Assembly: GCF_002554705.1 (NCBI RefSeq)
Contig: NZ_PDEP01000003.1
Coordinates: forward strand, 248,001-312,000
Length of the DNA: 64,000 bases
Source of the DNA: Longimonas halophila
GTDB taxonomy: Bacteria > Bacteroidota > Rhodothermia > Rhodothermales > Salinibacteraceae
Direction: 5' to 3'
Of this stretch, positions 25,811 to 35,229 are shown piece by piece; position 1 is the stretch's first letter, and every line of letters begins with the position of its first letter. Both the position numbers and the translations under genes were made by a program. Under the pieces are notes generated by a model that was not told where the DNA came from, ran no database searches, and saw only the letters and a list, made by a program, of their open reading frames with translations.

Positions 25811-27910
25811 ATGAACACCGACATTCTGGAGCGCGAGGTGCAGTATCTGAAGGGCGTGGGGCCGAAGCGCGCCGATGCCTGGGCGGAAGCCCACGGCGTG
25901 CGCACCGTGCACGACATGCTGCATTTCTACCCGCGTCGTTACCTCGACCGCTCCACCACCACCGGCGTGCGCGATCTGCGCGAGGGCGACGCCGCCACTG
26001 TGATGGGCACCGTGCAGTCGGGCAACGTGGTGCCGGGCAAAAGCAATAAGCGCTTCGAGTTGATCCTTGAGGATGCCGAGGGCCAGCGCATGAAGGGCGT
26101 CTGGTTTCAGGGGCTCTGGTGGATTCGCAACACGTTCGAGGTCGGCGAGCGCGTGGCCCTGCACGGCACGGTGCAGAAGTACGGACGCTGGTTCTCGATG
26201 ACGCATCCCGACTTCGACCGCCTGAGCGACGAGGCCGCCGCCCTCGACACCGGGCGCATTGTGGGGCTGTATCCGGGCGGACAGGCTATGGAGGCGGTGG
26301 GCCTCACCAGCCGCTCCATTCGGCGCATCATCTACCGCTTCTTTAAGGAGCACGGCCTGAAGCTGGGCGAGCCGCTCCCCGACTGGATGACCGAGCAGTA
26401 CGGCCTGATGGAGGGCCGCGTGGCGTTGCGCGCCATTCACTTCCCCAAAAGTCAGGAGGAGCGCGCGCAGGCGGTGCAGCGCCTCAAGTTCGAGGAGCTG
26501 TTCTACATCCAGCTGCTACTGGCCATCACGCGGCACGAGCGGCAGGAGATCGCGGGCCCCACGTTCGATCCTCCGGGTTCGCTCACCACGCAGTTTGCAA
26601 CAGACGTGCTGCCGTTTGAGCTTACGGAGGCCCAGAAGCGCGCCGTGCGCGAGATCGTAGCCGACACGCAGACCGGCATCCAGATGAACCGCCTCGTGCA
26701 GGGCGATGTGGGCAGCGGCAAAACCGTCGTCGCGGTGCTCGCTATCTTGCAGGCGTACGACAGCGGCTACCAGAGCGCCTTCATGGCACCAACCGAGATT
26801 CTGGCCGAGCAGCACGCCAACAGCCTCGCCGAGTATCTGGCGCCGCTCGACCTGCAGCCCACGCTCCTCACCGGCAGTCAGTCTAAGACCGAACGCGAGG
26901 CGGCCCTCGCATCCGTGGCGGAGGGCGCAACGCCCGTGGCCGTGGGCACGCACGCGCTCATCCAGGACAACGTAGCGTTCGACCGCCTGGGGCTGGCCGT
27001 GGTCGATGAGCAGCACCGTTTTGGCGTGATGCAGCGCGCGGAGATGTTCGAGAAGGGCGATCGTCCGCACATGCTGCTCATGACCGCCACGCCCATCCCG
27101 CGCTCCCTGGCCATGACGCTCTACGGCGATCTCGACGTCTCCAAAATCGATGAGATGCCTGCCGGGCGCAAGCCCGTAACCACGGTCATGCGTCGCGAGA
27201 AGCAACGCGATGATGTGTACGCGTTCATCCGCGAGCGCCTGCAGGCGGGCGAGCAGGCCTACGTGGTGTATCCGCTTGTGGAAGAGAGCGAAAAGCTCGA
27301 CCTCAAAGATGCCGAAAGCGGCTATGCCACGCTGCAAGCCCAGTTTCCAGACTTCAATGTTGGACTCGTACACGGACGCATGGCCTCCGACGAAAAAGAC
27401 CGTACCATGCGCGCCTTTAAAGCGGGCGAGCTCGACATTCTCGTGTCCACCACCGTCATCGAGGTGGGCGTGGATGTACCGGGCGCAACCATTATGCTCA
27501 TTGAGCACGCCGAGCGGTTTGGACTCAGCCAGTTGCATCAGCTGCGCGGACGCGTGGGCCGCAGCGATCAGCAGAGCTACTGCATCCTCATGGCCGGCTA
27601 TAAGCAATCGGCCGAGGCCAAGCAGCGCCTGGCGGCCATGACGCGCACCACCGACGGCTTCGAGATTAGCGAAGAGGACCTGCGCATCCGCGGGGCCGGC
27701 GACTTCTTCGGCACGCGCCAGAGCGGCATGCCCGAACTGAAGCTGGCCGACATCACCGAAGACACCGACGCCCTCGAAACCGCCCGCAACGCCGCCACCG
27801 CCCTCATCACCCGCGACCCCGAGCTTTCCGACGAGGCCCACGCGGCGCTCCGCACCTACTTCGACCGCTACTACGCCGACCAGTCCATGGGCTTCTTGCG
27901 CGTCGGGTAG
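25811..27910 (+). CDS. recG: ATP-dependent DNA helicase RecG
   Basis: 699 aa, full length. N-terminal helical part and wedge/OB domain (GVGPKRADAWAEAHGV; VMGTVQSGNVV), then the SF2 motor: Walker A GDVGSGKT (about 297-304), DEQHRFG (about 399), TATPIPRSLAMTLYGDLD, TTVIEVGVDVPGA and the motif VI arginine finger in QLRGRVGRSDQQSYC. A C-terminal segment continues to the TRG-like region (EISEEDLRIRGAGDFFGTRQ). Remodels stalled replication forks and Holliday junctions. Confidence 0.97.
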   Translation: MNTDILEREVQYLKGVGPKRADAWAEAHGVRTVHDMLHFYPRRYLDRSTTTGVRDLREGDAATVMGTVQSGNVVPGKSNKRFELILEDAEGQRMKGVWFQGLWWIRNTFEVGERVALHGTVQKYGRWFSMTHPDFDRLSDEAAALDTGRIVGLYPGGQAMEAVGLTSRSIRRIIYRFFKEHGLKLGEPLPDWMTEQYGLMEGRVALRAIHFPKSQEERAQAVQRLKFEELFYIQLLLAITRHERQEIAGPTFDPPGSLTTQFATDVLPFELTEAQKRAVREIVADTQTGIQMNRLVQGDVGSGKTVVAVLAILQAYDSGYQSAFMAPTEILAEQHANSLAEYLAPLDLQPTLLTGSQSKTEREAALASVAEGATPVAVGTHALIQDNVAFDRLGLAVVDEQHRFGVMQRAEMFEKGDRPHMLLMTATPIPRSLAMTLYGDLDVSKIDEMPAGRKPVTTVMRREKQRDDVYAFIRERLQAGEQAYVVYPLVEESEKLDLKDAESGYATLQAQFPDFNVGLVHGRMASDEKDRTMRAFKAGELDILVSTTVIEVGVDVPGATIMLIEHAERFGLSQLHQLRGRVGRSDQQSYCILMAGYKQSAEAKQRLAAMTRTTDGFEISEEDLRIRGAGDFFGTRQSGMPELKLADITEDTDALETARNAATALITRDPELSDEAHAALRTYFDRYYADQSMGFLRVG

Positions 27911-28045
27911 ACCACACTTCGTGTAAGCACATCCCTGATTCTTGCGTCCGGAATGCCCCGATTTTGGAAGTGCTTCGGGATCCCCATTGCTGCATCGAGG
28001 GTTTTGTTTGTTCACCTACGTTCGCATCAACCTACGGTGACGACC

Positions 28046-28333
28046 ATGCCCGAAGAAACCCTGTTCGAAACAGAGCACACGTCCACGCGCGCCGAAGCCG
28101 CCGCCTACCTGCGCGCCCTCGCCGACAAGCTCGATGCCGATGGCACCGTGCACCTGTCCGGCGGCCCCAACACGCTTGACCTGACGATCCCCGAGCGCTT
28201 CGAGTTCGAGGTGAAGGCTGAGCGCGAAACGTCGCGCTCCGGCGGTACTCCCGAGCTGAGCCTGGAACTGGAGTTTGAGTGGAAGGAAGGGGCCGAAACC
28301 GAAGCTGGGGGCGGCACCCTCGAAATTACGTAG
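28046..28333 (+). CDS. amphi-Trp domain protein
   Basis: 95 aa from the ATG at 28046 (MPEETLFETEHTSTRAEAAA). A helix TRAEAAAYLRALADKLDADG is followed by acidic, alternating beta strands (LTIPERFEFEVKAERE, LSLELEFEWKEG). This is the amphi-Trp layout of small acidic proteins that are frequent in halophilic archaea and Salinibacter-like bacteria. Function is not established. It follows recG by 136 bp. Confidence 0.75.
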   Translation: MPEETLFETEHTSTRAEAAAYLRALADKLDADGTVHLSGGPNTLDLTIPERFEFEVKAERETSRSGGTPELSLELEFEWKEGAETEAGGGTLEIT

Positions 28334-28665
28334 AAGGAAAAACAGAGGACCCGTGCTCGCCCGTCTATGCATCCGCGCCTCGCACGTGCGGATGCGATGC
28401 CACGGGCGAGCCGGGCGTCTTGGGATAGTAGGTCTTGCGTTCCAACGAACACACCGTCCGCATCCCCACTTCTTCGCCTCGGCTGTCCGTCTTGTCTGCT
28501 TGCCCGTTTCTCTGCGTGCATCTCCGTCGTGGCATCCTGCCAATCATCGTTCGGTAGGTCCGCAGGCCAGTCGGGCGGGGCAGAGCCCCTAAAAAGTGCG
28601 TCGCAAGGCAATATAAGGTTCTGAGATTAGCCGCCGCACGCTGCGACGCTCGCCCACAGAGATTT

Positions 28666-28853
28666 CCCATAGCCGGGTAACTTGTGCCGAAGGCTATCTG
28701 CACCGCTTGTGTCCCCAACGGAACAATATGCCCGAATAGGTTCGAGGCTGCTGGTCGGACGCAGGAGCGTCCTCTGCCCCATCGCACCGACGGGGGAGCG
28801 TCGGTGCCAGGTCTTTTGATGAATCTTACAATCGTACAAGGCCTTGCGACGAG
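28666..28853 (-). repeat. dispersed repeat, copy B
   Basis: Reverse complement of copy A at 25471-25656: it starts CTCGTCGCAAGGC (ending at 28853), keeps GACCTGGCACCGACG, TTGGGGAC and AAGTTACCCGG at matching spacing, and carries the equivalent hairpins GGACGCAGGAGCGTCC (28757-28772) and CACCGACGGGGGAGCGTCGGTG (28785-28806). Confidence 0.75.
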
Positions 28854-28918
28854 CGTATGCAAAGAATCCTGTGCCGGGGCCCGCTTGCATCCTCAGCGGT
28901 CACCCTCGGCGGTCTGTG

Positions 28919-28968
28919 CGTATCCACCCCTCAGCCGCTGGCGCGACAGCTCCCCTCTCCAGGGGAGC
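28919..28968 (+). repeat. 50-bp dispersed repeat
   Basis: CGTATCCACCCCTCAG, then CCGCTGGCGCGACAG, then CTCCCCTCTCCAGGGGAGC. The same unit with a few changes is present in reverse orientation at 51874-51922. The last part is a hairpin (GCTCCCCT/AGGGGAGC). Confidence 0.7.
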
Positions 28969-29289
28969 GGGGTGGGGCTTGTCTTTTGCTCCTCGCACTT
29001 CAAGATCATCCTGACGACTGTGGAGGACAGATCTCAACGCCTACCTCGCAACGTTGGGCACGACCTTCGGTGGAGAGCGCTGGATCCCGGATCAAGTCCG
29101 GGATGACGTGACCTGAAAGACGCTCCCTTCGCTGGGGCCGGCTTGCCTCCCCAACAAAAGGACGGGGCAGAATCCCACGGGGCAGAGCCCCTGAAGAGTG
29201 CGTTGCAAGGCAGAGGGGCCGCAGGTCATGCTGGTTGTGCCTTGCGACGAGCGGGCATTCAGGGGTTGACAGAGCACTACGGTAAGCAC

Positions 29290-31854
29290 TTACCCCGTCG
29301 CGATGCCGTGGGCGAACGCCTCGGGCAGTGCCTTGCGCACCAGTGCGCGCACTTCGCTCACGCGGGCGCATCCGACCGCCTCTTTGGCCAGCGTCTTCAT
29401 CTCGTCATGGCGCAGCGCGCGGACGAGTGCTTTGGTGCCCGGCACCGCCCCTGGATTCACGCTCAGGCTCGACACGCCCAGTCCCAGCAGCAGCGGAATC
29501 GCCATAGGCTGCGCAGCGGCCTCGCCGCACACGCTCACGGGCACATCGCCCGCTTGCTGCACGGTGCGCTGAATGAGGCGCAGCACCGGCGGATGCAGCA
29601 CATCCGCGAGCGCCGACAGGTCGGCATGGCCTCGGTCGGCCGCCATCACGTACTGCACCAGGTCGTTCGTGCCAATGCTGAAGAAGTCCACCTGCGGCGC
29701 CAGGTCCTCAGCCGCCAGCGCACTGGCCGGCGTCTCAATCATGATGCCCACGGGCAGCCGCTCGGCGTGGGGCGTACCCGCGTTGGCCAGCGCCGTCCGG
29801 GCAGTTTCGAGATGCTGCAGGGCCTCTTCGACTTCGTCCGGCGTAGCCACCATCGGCAGCAGCAAGCGCACCGGATGCGCCGCGCCCGCACGGAGCAGCG
29901 CGCGCAGTTGGGTTTGGAAGAGCTCGGGGTGGCGCAGCAGCACGCGAATCCCCCGAACGCCCAAGAACGGGTTCGCCTCGTCTGGAAACGACAGATACGG
30001 CAGCGGCTTGTCGCCCCCGGCGTCGAGGACGCGGATGGTAACAGGCTTGGTGAAGGGCTTGACGGCAGCCTTCAACGCCGTGACCTGGTCGTTTTCGGAG
30101 GGCGGCTCCTCCGCATCCCCAAACAGAAACTCGGTGCGCAAGAGGCCCACGCCCTCGGCCCCGCGTGCGGCAGCTTCGCGGGCATCGCCGGGCTGACTCA
30201 CATTGGCTTGTACCGTAATGGCAATGCCGTCGGCAGTGATAGCAGGCTCTTGCGCGGCCTCGCGATGCGCCTGGGCCTGCTCGGCAGCGGCTCTGCGCGC
30301 GGCCTGAAGCTGCTCCACCTGCTCAGGCACCGGTTCGATCCATACGCGTCCGGCAGCGCCATCCAGGCCCAGCGGAGTGCCGTCGTCAACCGACTGAAGC
30401 GCCGTGCCCACGCCGAACACAGTGGGAATGCCCTGCCCGCGCAGCAAGATAGCGTTGTGCGCGGTGGGGCTGCCACCGGTGCACACGACGCCCTGCACAT
30501 GGTCGGGGTTGAGATGCGGCACGACCGAGGGCGGCAGCGTATCGGCTACGAGGATGCAGGGATCGTCGGGCAGCGAAAGCGCATCGGCGGGTTCGTCGAG
30601 CAGCTCCAGGATAACGCGGCGTCCCACATCGCGCACATCGGCGGCGCGGGCTTGCAGGTAGTCGTCGTCGAGAGCGGCGTAGCGCTCGGCCAGTGCTTCG
30701 GTGGCGCCGTGCCAGGCGCGGGCGGCGGGCTCCCCCTCGTTGGTGATGCGGCGGCGGGCTTCGCTGAGCAGCTCGTCATCGTCTAAGAGCAGCGCCTGCG
30801 CATCCAGGATACCGGCAGCCGACGCGTTGCCCGAGGCATCGGATTCCAGTTCGCCCTGTACGGAGGCCAGCACCACGCGCAGGCCATCCCAGATCTCTTC
30901 GGGCGGGGCGGTCTGCGCAGTGGGTAGCTCGGGCAGCGCCGCGCTGAAGCGAGCCGCCGGGGCCACCGCCGTGCCCGCCTGCACGGGAATGCCCTGCACT
31001 GCGCCCTCGGGCAGTTTGGCGGACTGTGGTGGTTCGGGTGTTGCGGATGCGGCGGGGTCAGGTGTTGCAGGTTCAGGGGCAGCCTCGGTCTCCCCAAACC
31101 CATCGCGGATGAGGGTGGTGAGCGCCTCCAGGGCGTCAGCAGCGTCGGGGCCGTGGGCCGAAAGCTGGATACGATCGCCCTGCCGCGCCCCCAGCGTAGA
31201 CACCGACGAGATGCTCGTAGCCGACACCGGCGCGTGGTCATCGCCCTCACGCGAAAGGGTAATCGCGGCATCGTATTGCCCAGCGGTGCGCACCAGTTGG
31301 GCCGCCGGACGTGCATGCAGTCCGTGCGGATTCACCAGTTCGGCAACCGCGGTTTGAGCCGCTCCAGATGATTCGGCACCAGGCTCGTCATCGGCGGGCG
31401 TGTGTACGTCGGGGGTGCCGGTGGGCGAGGGCGCGTCGGCGTCGGTATCGCCCACGTGGCGCTGCTTTTGGGCGAGGGCGTTCATGGCTTCGCGCACCAC
31501 GTCGTCAACCGGGCTGCCCATGCTGGCCTGGATGGCCGCTGCCATAGCGCCCTCTACAAAGGGCGCGGACAGCAGGCGCGTGCGGGCGCGCGTTTCTTCG
31601 GGCAGCAGGTCGAGTGCGGTGTCGGTGCTTAGGAGGGCGCTGCCCATATCGCCCAGCACGAGCACGCCGTCGGGGCTGTCGACGGATTCGATGGCCTGCA
31701 TGATGGCTACGGCGTCGGTGCCAAAGGCGGTGCCGTCGTCGCCCGACCCGGCAGCAACGGAAATTTGCACGTCGTCGTCGGCCATTTCACGAATGAGGGG
31801 GAGGAGCGCATCCGCCAGGGCCTGGCTGTGCGATACGAGAACGAGGCTTACCAT
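29290..31854 (-). CDS. dhaM: dihydroxyacetone kinase phosphotransfer protein DhaM with complete enzyme I
   Basis: 854 aa. Three PTS modules are fused: an EIIA-Man-like DhaM domain (phospho-His9 in LVSHSQALADAL; GMxSxSxD-type region GDMGSALLSTD), an HPr domain (His about 177 in NPHGLHARPAA) and enzyme I (His in GGSPTAHNAILLRG, about 460) with the PEP-binding barrel (LLRTEFLF; LDAGGDKPLPYL; TNDLVQY; VSVCGEAAA) complete to the C-terminus. Proline/Ala-rich linkers join them. It moves phosphate from PEP to DhaL-ADP, and the chain is self-contained. E. coli DhaM carries only a truncated enzyme I. Last gene of the glycerol/DHA cluster. Confidence 0.92.
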   Translation of the reverse strand: MVSLVLVSHSQALADALLPLIREMADDDVQISVAAGSGDDGTAFGTDAVAIMQAIESVDSPDGVLVLGDMGSALLSTDTALDLLPEETRARTRLLSAPFVEGAMAAAIQASMGSPVDDVVREAMNALAQKQRHVGDTDADAPSPTGTPDVHTPADDEPGAESSGAAQTAVAELVNPHGLHARPAAQLVRTAGQYDAAITLSREGDDHAPVSATSISSVSTLGARQGDRIQLSAHGPDAADALEALTTLIRDGFGETEAAPEPATPDPAASATPEPPQSAKLPEGAVQGIPVQAGTAVAPAARFSAALPELPTAQTAPPEEIWDGLRVVLASVQGELESDASGNASAAGILDAQALLLDDDELLSEARRRITNEGEPAARAWHGATEALAERYAALDDDYLQARAADVRDVGRRVILELLDEPADALSLPDDPCILVADTLPPSVVPHLNPDHVQGVVCTGGSPTAHNAILLRGQGIPTVFGVGTALQSVDDGTPLGLDGAAGRVWIEPVPEQVEQLQAARRAAAEQAQAHREAAQEPAITADGIAITVQANVSQPGDAREAAARGAEGVGLLRTEFLFGDAEEPPSENDQVTALKAAVKPFTKPVTIRVLDAGGDKPLPYLSFPDEANPFLGVRGIRVLLRHPELFQTQLRALLRAGAAHPVRLLLPMVATPDEVEEALQHLETARTALANAGTPHAERLPVGIMIETPASALAAEDLAPQVDFFSIGTNDLVQYVMAADRGHADLSALADVLHPPVLRLIQRTVQQAGDVPVSVCGEAAAQPMAIPLLLGLGVSSLSVNPGAVPGTKALVRALRHDEMKTLAKEAVGCARVSEVRALVRKALPEAFAHGIATG

Positions 31855-32102
31855 AATGGTGCAGTGCGATTACCCAGCAGGATGGATGTGGCCCCTGCGT
31901 GTGGGCAGGGCACCGGGGCGGTGATAGCGCGGCTTCTGCGCTGTGTTCGTATATGGTGGATGCGAACTTGTTACCACGCACAACGCCCCGTTTGCGTACC
32001 CGGCTTGTTTCCTACAAGTTCGGGAGGGGTGTTTGTGGAGGCCAAGCTTTTGCTTTCCCCTTTATACTTGTCTTCATACTATTTATGCGCGGGCTCTGAG
32101 CG

Positions 32103-32126
32103 AGAACATGACCTGAAACAGGTTCT
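32103..32126 (-). other. hairpin at the dhaL stop codon
   Basis: AGAAC...CCTG on one arm pairs with CAGG...GTTCT on the other (32103-32126), overlapping the dhaL stop. It lacks a U-run. 31855-32102 between dhaL and dhaM has no gene and may hold an internal promoter. Confidence 0.4.
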
Positions 32127-32757
32127 ATGCGCGATCGCTCCAGGCCGTAGCGGCGGCGTCGAGGAGGTAGTATGTGGAGGTGGCTCCGGGGTCTTGGTGG
32201 CCTTTACTACGCTCGCCCAGGTAGCTGGCGCGTCCCTTGCGCGCTTCGAGCGGCGTGGTGGCTTCCATGCCCTTTTTTGCGGCGTTGGCTGCTTGCTGAA
32301 TGGCTTCGGAAAGCGGCGTTCCGTTTTCAGCGGCGTCTTCGAGGGCTTCTACGGCCGGCAAGAGCGCGTCGACCATTGTTTTGTCGTTGGGCTCGGCTTT
32401 GCCGCGGCGCTGCACGCCGTTGAGTCCGGCGCGGAAGAGCGCAGCCACTTCGGGCGTGCCCAGTTCCTCATGCTCGGCGGTGGTTTTGCCTGCATCCATG
32501 AAGAGCGTGCCGTAGAGCGGGCCGCTGGCCCCGCCGGTTTTGGAGATGAGTGCCATGGCCACGGTGCGCATGGTATCACTCATGCTGGCGTCGTCATCGA
32601 TCTGGTCGACGGCGTGCGAAAGACCACGGTTCATGTTTTGGCCGTGATCACCGTCGCCAATCGCGGAGTCGAGCTTGGTGAGGTAGGCGCGCTCTTCGGC
32701 TACGCGGTCGGCAAAGGCGCGAATCCAGGCGTGCAGGTCGGGGGCAGTCAAGGGCAT
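32125..32757 (-). CDS. dhaL: dihydroxyacetone kinase, ADP-binding subunit DhaL
   Basis: 210 aa from the ATG at 32757 (MPLTAPDLHAWIRAFADRVA), the usual length for DhaL; the frame extends upstream without homology. The Mg-ADP site is present: AIGDGDHGQNMNRG supplies the three Asp ligands and GGASGPLYGTLF the nucleotide loop. DPGATSTYYLL at the C-terminus is also typical. In PTS-dependent kinases the bound ADP acts as cofactor and is rephosphorylated by DhaM. 91 bp after dhaK. Confidence 0.93.
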   Translation of the reverse strand: MPLTAPDLHAWIRAFADRVAEERAYLTKLDSAIGDGDHGQNMNRGLSHAVDQIDDDASMSDTMRTVAMALISKTGGASGPLYGTLFMDAGKTTAEHEELGTPEVAALFRAGLNGVQRRGKAEPNDKTMVDALLPAVEALEDAAENGTPLSEAIQQAANAAKKGMEATTPLEARKGRASYLGERSKGHQDPGATSTYYLLDAAATAWSDRA

Positions 32758-32848
32758 AAGCAGGGGTATCGATTGGAAGAACAGACGCCGCAGCGCGCGG
32801 GGCGCTGCGGCATGAGGACATACTGGTATGGGACGGCAGGCTGCCGGG

Positions 32849-33850
32849 TTACGCGCCCCAGCGCATGCCGGGGGTGTGGACGGGCGCATCCCACAGCTCC
32901 ACGATATCGTCGTCGGCGCGCATCATGGTGATGGAGAGGCCCGCCATTTCGAGACTGGTGATGTACGGCCCTACCAGATTGCGCACCACGCGCAGTCCGT
33001 GCTGCTCGGCGAGTTCGGCGGCCTTGCGGTACGCCAGGTAGACCTCAATGAGCGGTGTGCCACCCATGCTGTTGACAAACAGGATGACATCGTCGCCGTC
33101 TTTAAACGGCAGATCTTCAACGATGGGCGTCATGAGGCGCTCTACGATTTGATCGGCAGGCTCGACCTCCATGCGCTTGCGTCCGGGCTCGCCGTGGATG
33201 CCAATGCCGATCTCCATCTCGTCCTCGCCCAGATCAAACGTAGGCTCGCCTGCGGTGGGCACGGTACACGAGGTCAGCGCCATGCCCATGCTGCGCACAT
33301 TGTCGTTGCAGCGTGTGCAAAGCGCTTCCAAATCGTCGAGCGAATAGCCCTTGTCAGCAGCCGCGCCACAGATCTTCTCGATGAGCACCGTACCGCCCAC
33401 GCCGCGGCGTCCGGCGGTGTAGGTGCTGTCCTCAACGGCCACGTCGTCGTCGATGACCACGCTGCGCACATCGATGCCTCCGGATTCGGCCATTTCCTCG
33501 GCCATCTCGAAGTTCATCACATCGCCGGTGTAATTCTTGACGATGTGGAGCACGCCTGCGCCCGCATCAATGGCTTCGGTGGCGGCTTGCATCTGGTCGG
33601 GCGTTGGACTGGTGAAGACCTCGCCCGGACAGGCGGCATCGAGCATGCCGCGACCTACGAATCCGTTATGCATAGGCTCGTGGCCGCTTCCGCCGCCTGA
33701 GAGCAGGCCGACCTTGCCGTCGGGCACGCCATCGGCGCGGACGACGTAGGTCGGGTCGAAGTGGACGGTGAGCAGGTCGGGGTGAGCCGCCGCCATCCCT
33801 TCGAGGGCTTCGCGGACTACATCATCGGGGTTGTTGATGAGCTTTTTCAT
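32849..33850 (-). CDS. dhaK: dihydroxyacetone kinase, substrate-binding subunit DhaK
   Basis: 333 aa from the ATG at 33850 ([20 protein letters not shown]). [19 protein letters not shown] binds the substrate, and [10 protein letters not shown] holds the His (about 215) that forms a hemiaminal with dihydroxyacetone. [14 protein letters not shown] and SMGGTPLIE are also family-typical. Makes DHA phosphate, which enters glycolysis. Cytosolic, with DhaL and DhaM coded downstream. Confidence 0.94.
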   Translation of the reverse strand: MKKLINNPDDVVREALEGMAAAHPDLLTVHFDPTYVVRADGVPDGKVGLLSGGGSGHEPMHNGFVGRGMLDAACPGEVFTSPTPDQMQAATEAIDAGAGVLHIVKNYTGDVMNFEMAEEMAESGGIDVRSVVIDDDVAVEDSTYTAGRRGVGGTVLIEKICGAAADKGYSLDDLEALCTRCNDNVRSMGMALTSCTVPTAGEPTFDLGEDEMEIGIGIHGEPGRKRMEVEPADQIVERLMTPIVEDLPFKDGDDVILFVNSMGGTPLIEVYLAYRKAAELAEQHGLRVVRNLVGPYITSLEMAGLSITMMRADDDIVELWDAPVHTPGMRWGA

Positions 33851-33998
33851 AGCGTTCGTGTAGATTATAGAGGGAAAGCAACAGCGGGAATGTAACCACC
33901 AAACCGCCACCCGCCTGTTACAACGGGGGCGATTCGGGGTGGCAGGGCATATGCTGGACAAAATATGCCGCGCCAAGTGGGTGAACCGGATCCAGGCG

Positions 33999-35006
33999 TT
34001 AAACGACCCAGCTGGCCGATCCAAAGATACCAGCGAAGTAGAGCAGCGCAATGAGCAGCGTGCCAAACGTAATGGCGGCTGCGGGTGGATCCACGTGCGT
34101 GTCGCCGTGGGCGTAGAAGATGCGCTGGAAGAACTCGCCGAAGAGTGCACAGATTACGCCGAATGCGCCTCCAATAATGAGCGCTGTGGTAGGCCCCACC
34201 CCGGCGAAGACGGCATCGCCGGATGCCATAACGGCAAGGGCCGCGGTGCTTGCGGGGAGCGTAATGTGGTGCGTAACTGGGATTTTTTCAACACCCAGGT
34301 TCAGGAAGAGAAGTGTAGCGGCACTAATACCGAAGGCAAGAAACGGGCTTTCGGTCTGGATAGCGGTGAACGCTCCCAAGAGTCCAGCAACAAGCCCGAT
34401 GAAGGCGACGCCGCTCCACTTGTACTGGTGGGGAAGCCAGGGCTCGGTGGCTGGGCGGTCGGTCACGTCTTTCACTTGATCGGAGACAGCGCCTGCGCCA
34501 TCGGGCTTGTTCTCATCGCGCTCGAAGGGTCCCATGTCGAGCACGCCACTGCCGCGCACTTTACCAATAATGCTGTATCCCATGAACGCACGGTGCAAGA
34601 GTGCAGACACCACGACGGTAATAGCAATGGTATCGAGCGGAAGCGAAGCGGCTACGGCCCCTTGCTGGATAAGCAGGCCCAGAATCCCGAAGAGCCCACC
34701 AACGGCCAATACATCGACCTTTGTGCCAAAGGCATAGGTGATATTTTTGGCTTCATGGTAGCCGTTGCCCGTATCCATGTAGCCTTTCTTTGCAGCGTAG
34801 GCCGCCGCCGCAGCACCTCCAGCAAACGAAATATGCGGGCCGAAGAACGCACCGAATCCAACCTGTCCAGTCACGCCAGAGAGCCCTCCGGCCTCTCCAG
34901 CAATAACCATAAATCCTGTAAATATAAATGCAGGCAGTGCACCGATAGCCGCCCCGAAGGCGCCCCCGGCGAAGGCTGCAATGATGAGGAAGACGTCGAT
35001 ATCCAT
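33999..35006 (-). CDS. uncharacterised permease, probable glycerol or dihydroxyacetone transporter
   Basis: 335 aa with 8-9 hydrophobic, Gly/Ala-rich segments in two blocks. The segments are separated by a cytoplasmic-looking polar loop of about 50 residues ([20 protein letters not shown] ... HQYKW). The first helices carry [16 protein letters not shown] and the tail [21 protein letters not shown] do not recognise a named transporter family; I recall similar proteins in haloarchaea near DHA kinase genes, but cannot confirm this. Location between the porin and dhaK in a glycerol/DHA cluster that lacks glpF makes it the candidate inner-membrane carrier. That function is inference only. Confidence 0.75.
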   Translation of the reverse strand: MDIDVFLIIAAFAGGAFGAAIGALPAFIFTGFMVIAGEAGGLSGVTGQVGFGAFFGPHISFAGGAAAAAYAAKKGYMDTGNGYHEAKNITYAFGTKVDVLAVGGLFGILGLLIQQGAVAASLPLDTIAITVVVSALLHRAFMGYSIIGKVRGSGVLDMGPFERDENKPDGAGAVSDQVKDVTDRPATEPWLPHQYKWSGVAFIGLVAGLLGAFTAIQTESPFLAFGISAATLLFLNLGVEKIPVTHHITLPASTAALAVMASGDAVFAGVGPTTALIIGGAFGVICALFGEFFQRIFYAHGDTHVDPPAAAITFGTLLIALLYFAGIFGSASWVV

Positions 35007-35126
35007 AATAGTGTGGGGATAGATAGGTGAGTGTAGCGCAACGAGGCGCTGCGACGCGTGCCAGCCGCAGCGAAATAGCGTGGGGACGGTCTTACAGCAA
35101 ACAGCCGGTCTTTCTTATGCGCGGTG

Positions 35127-35189
35127 GCCGTGGAACGCCGGTTCAGTAGTCTCGCACGAGAGGCTCCCGAAACTACTGCGCCCCACGGC
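35127..35189 (-). other. nested stem-loop between porin and permease genes
   Basis: GCCGTGG (35127-35133) pairs with CCACGGC (35183-35189), and inside it CAGTAGT (35144-35150) pairs with ACTACTG (35172-35178). It lies 41 bp after the porin stop and before the permease start, so it may stabilise or partly end the upstream message. Confidence 0.5.
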
Positions 35190-35229
35190 TCCCCGCGCAC
35201 GGGAAAAGAATCGGTACCCCAAGGGGGGT

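Larger units (their letters stand above)
28334..29289. other. 956-bp repeat-rich intergenic region
   Basis: No convincing gene on either strand. It is built from repeats that recur elsewhere: a GGGGCAGAGCCCCT unit followed by AAGTGCGTCGCAAGGC (28574-28607) and its partner with GAAGAGTGCGTTGCAAGGC (29176-29211), copy B of the 186-bp repeat (28666-28853), a 50-bp repeat shared with 51874-51922 (28919-28968), and the segment at 29211-29251 shared with the vapC-truncating repeat. It looks like a landing zone for non-coding mobile repeats between recG/amphi-Trp and dhaM. Confidence 0.7.

Noticed and set aside
28334..29106. Several plus- and minus-strand frames in the repeat-rich gap
   Set aside because: They run through repeats and hairpins, with no protein-like pattern and no agreement between repeat copies.
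32103..32126. Second copy of the 7069-7233 MITE
   Set aside because: Only a short AACAGGTTCT match is shared; there is no matching second end at the right distance.
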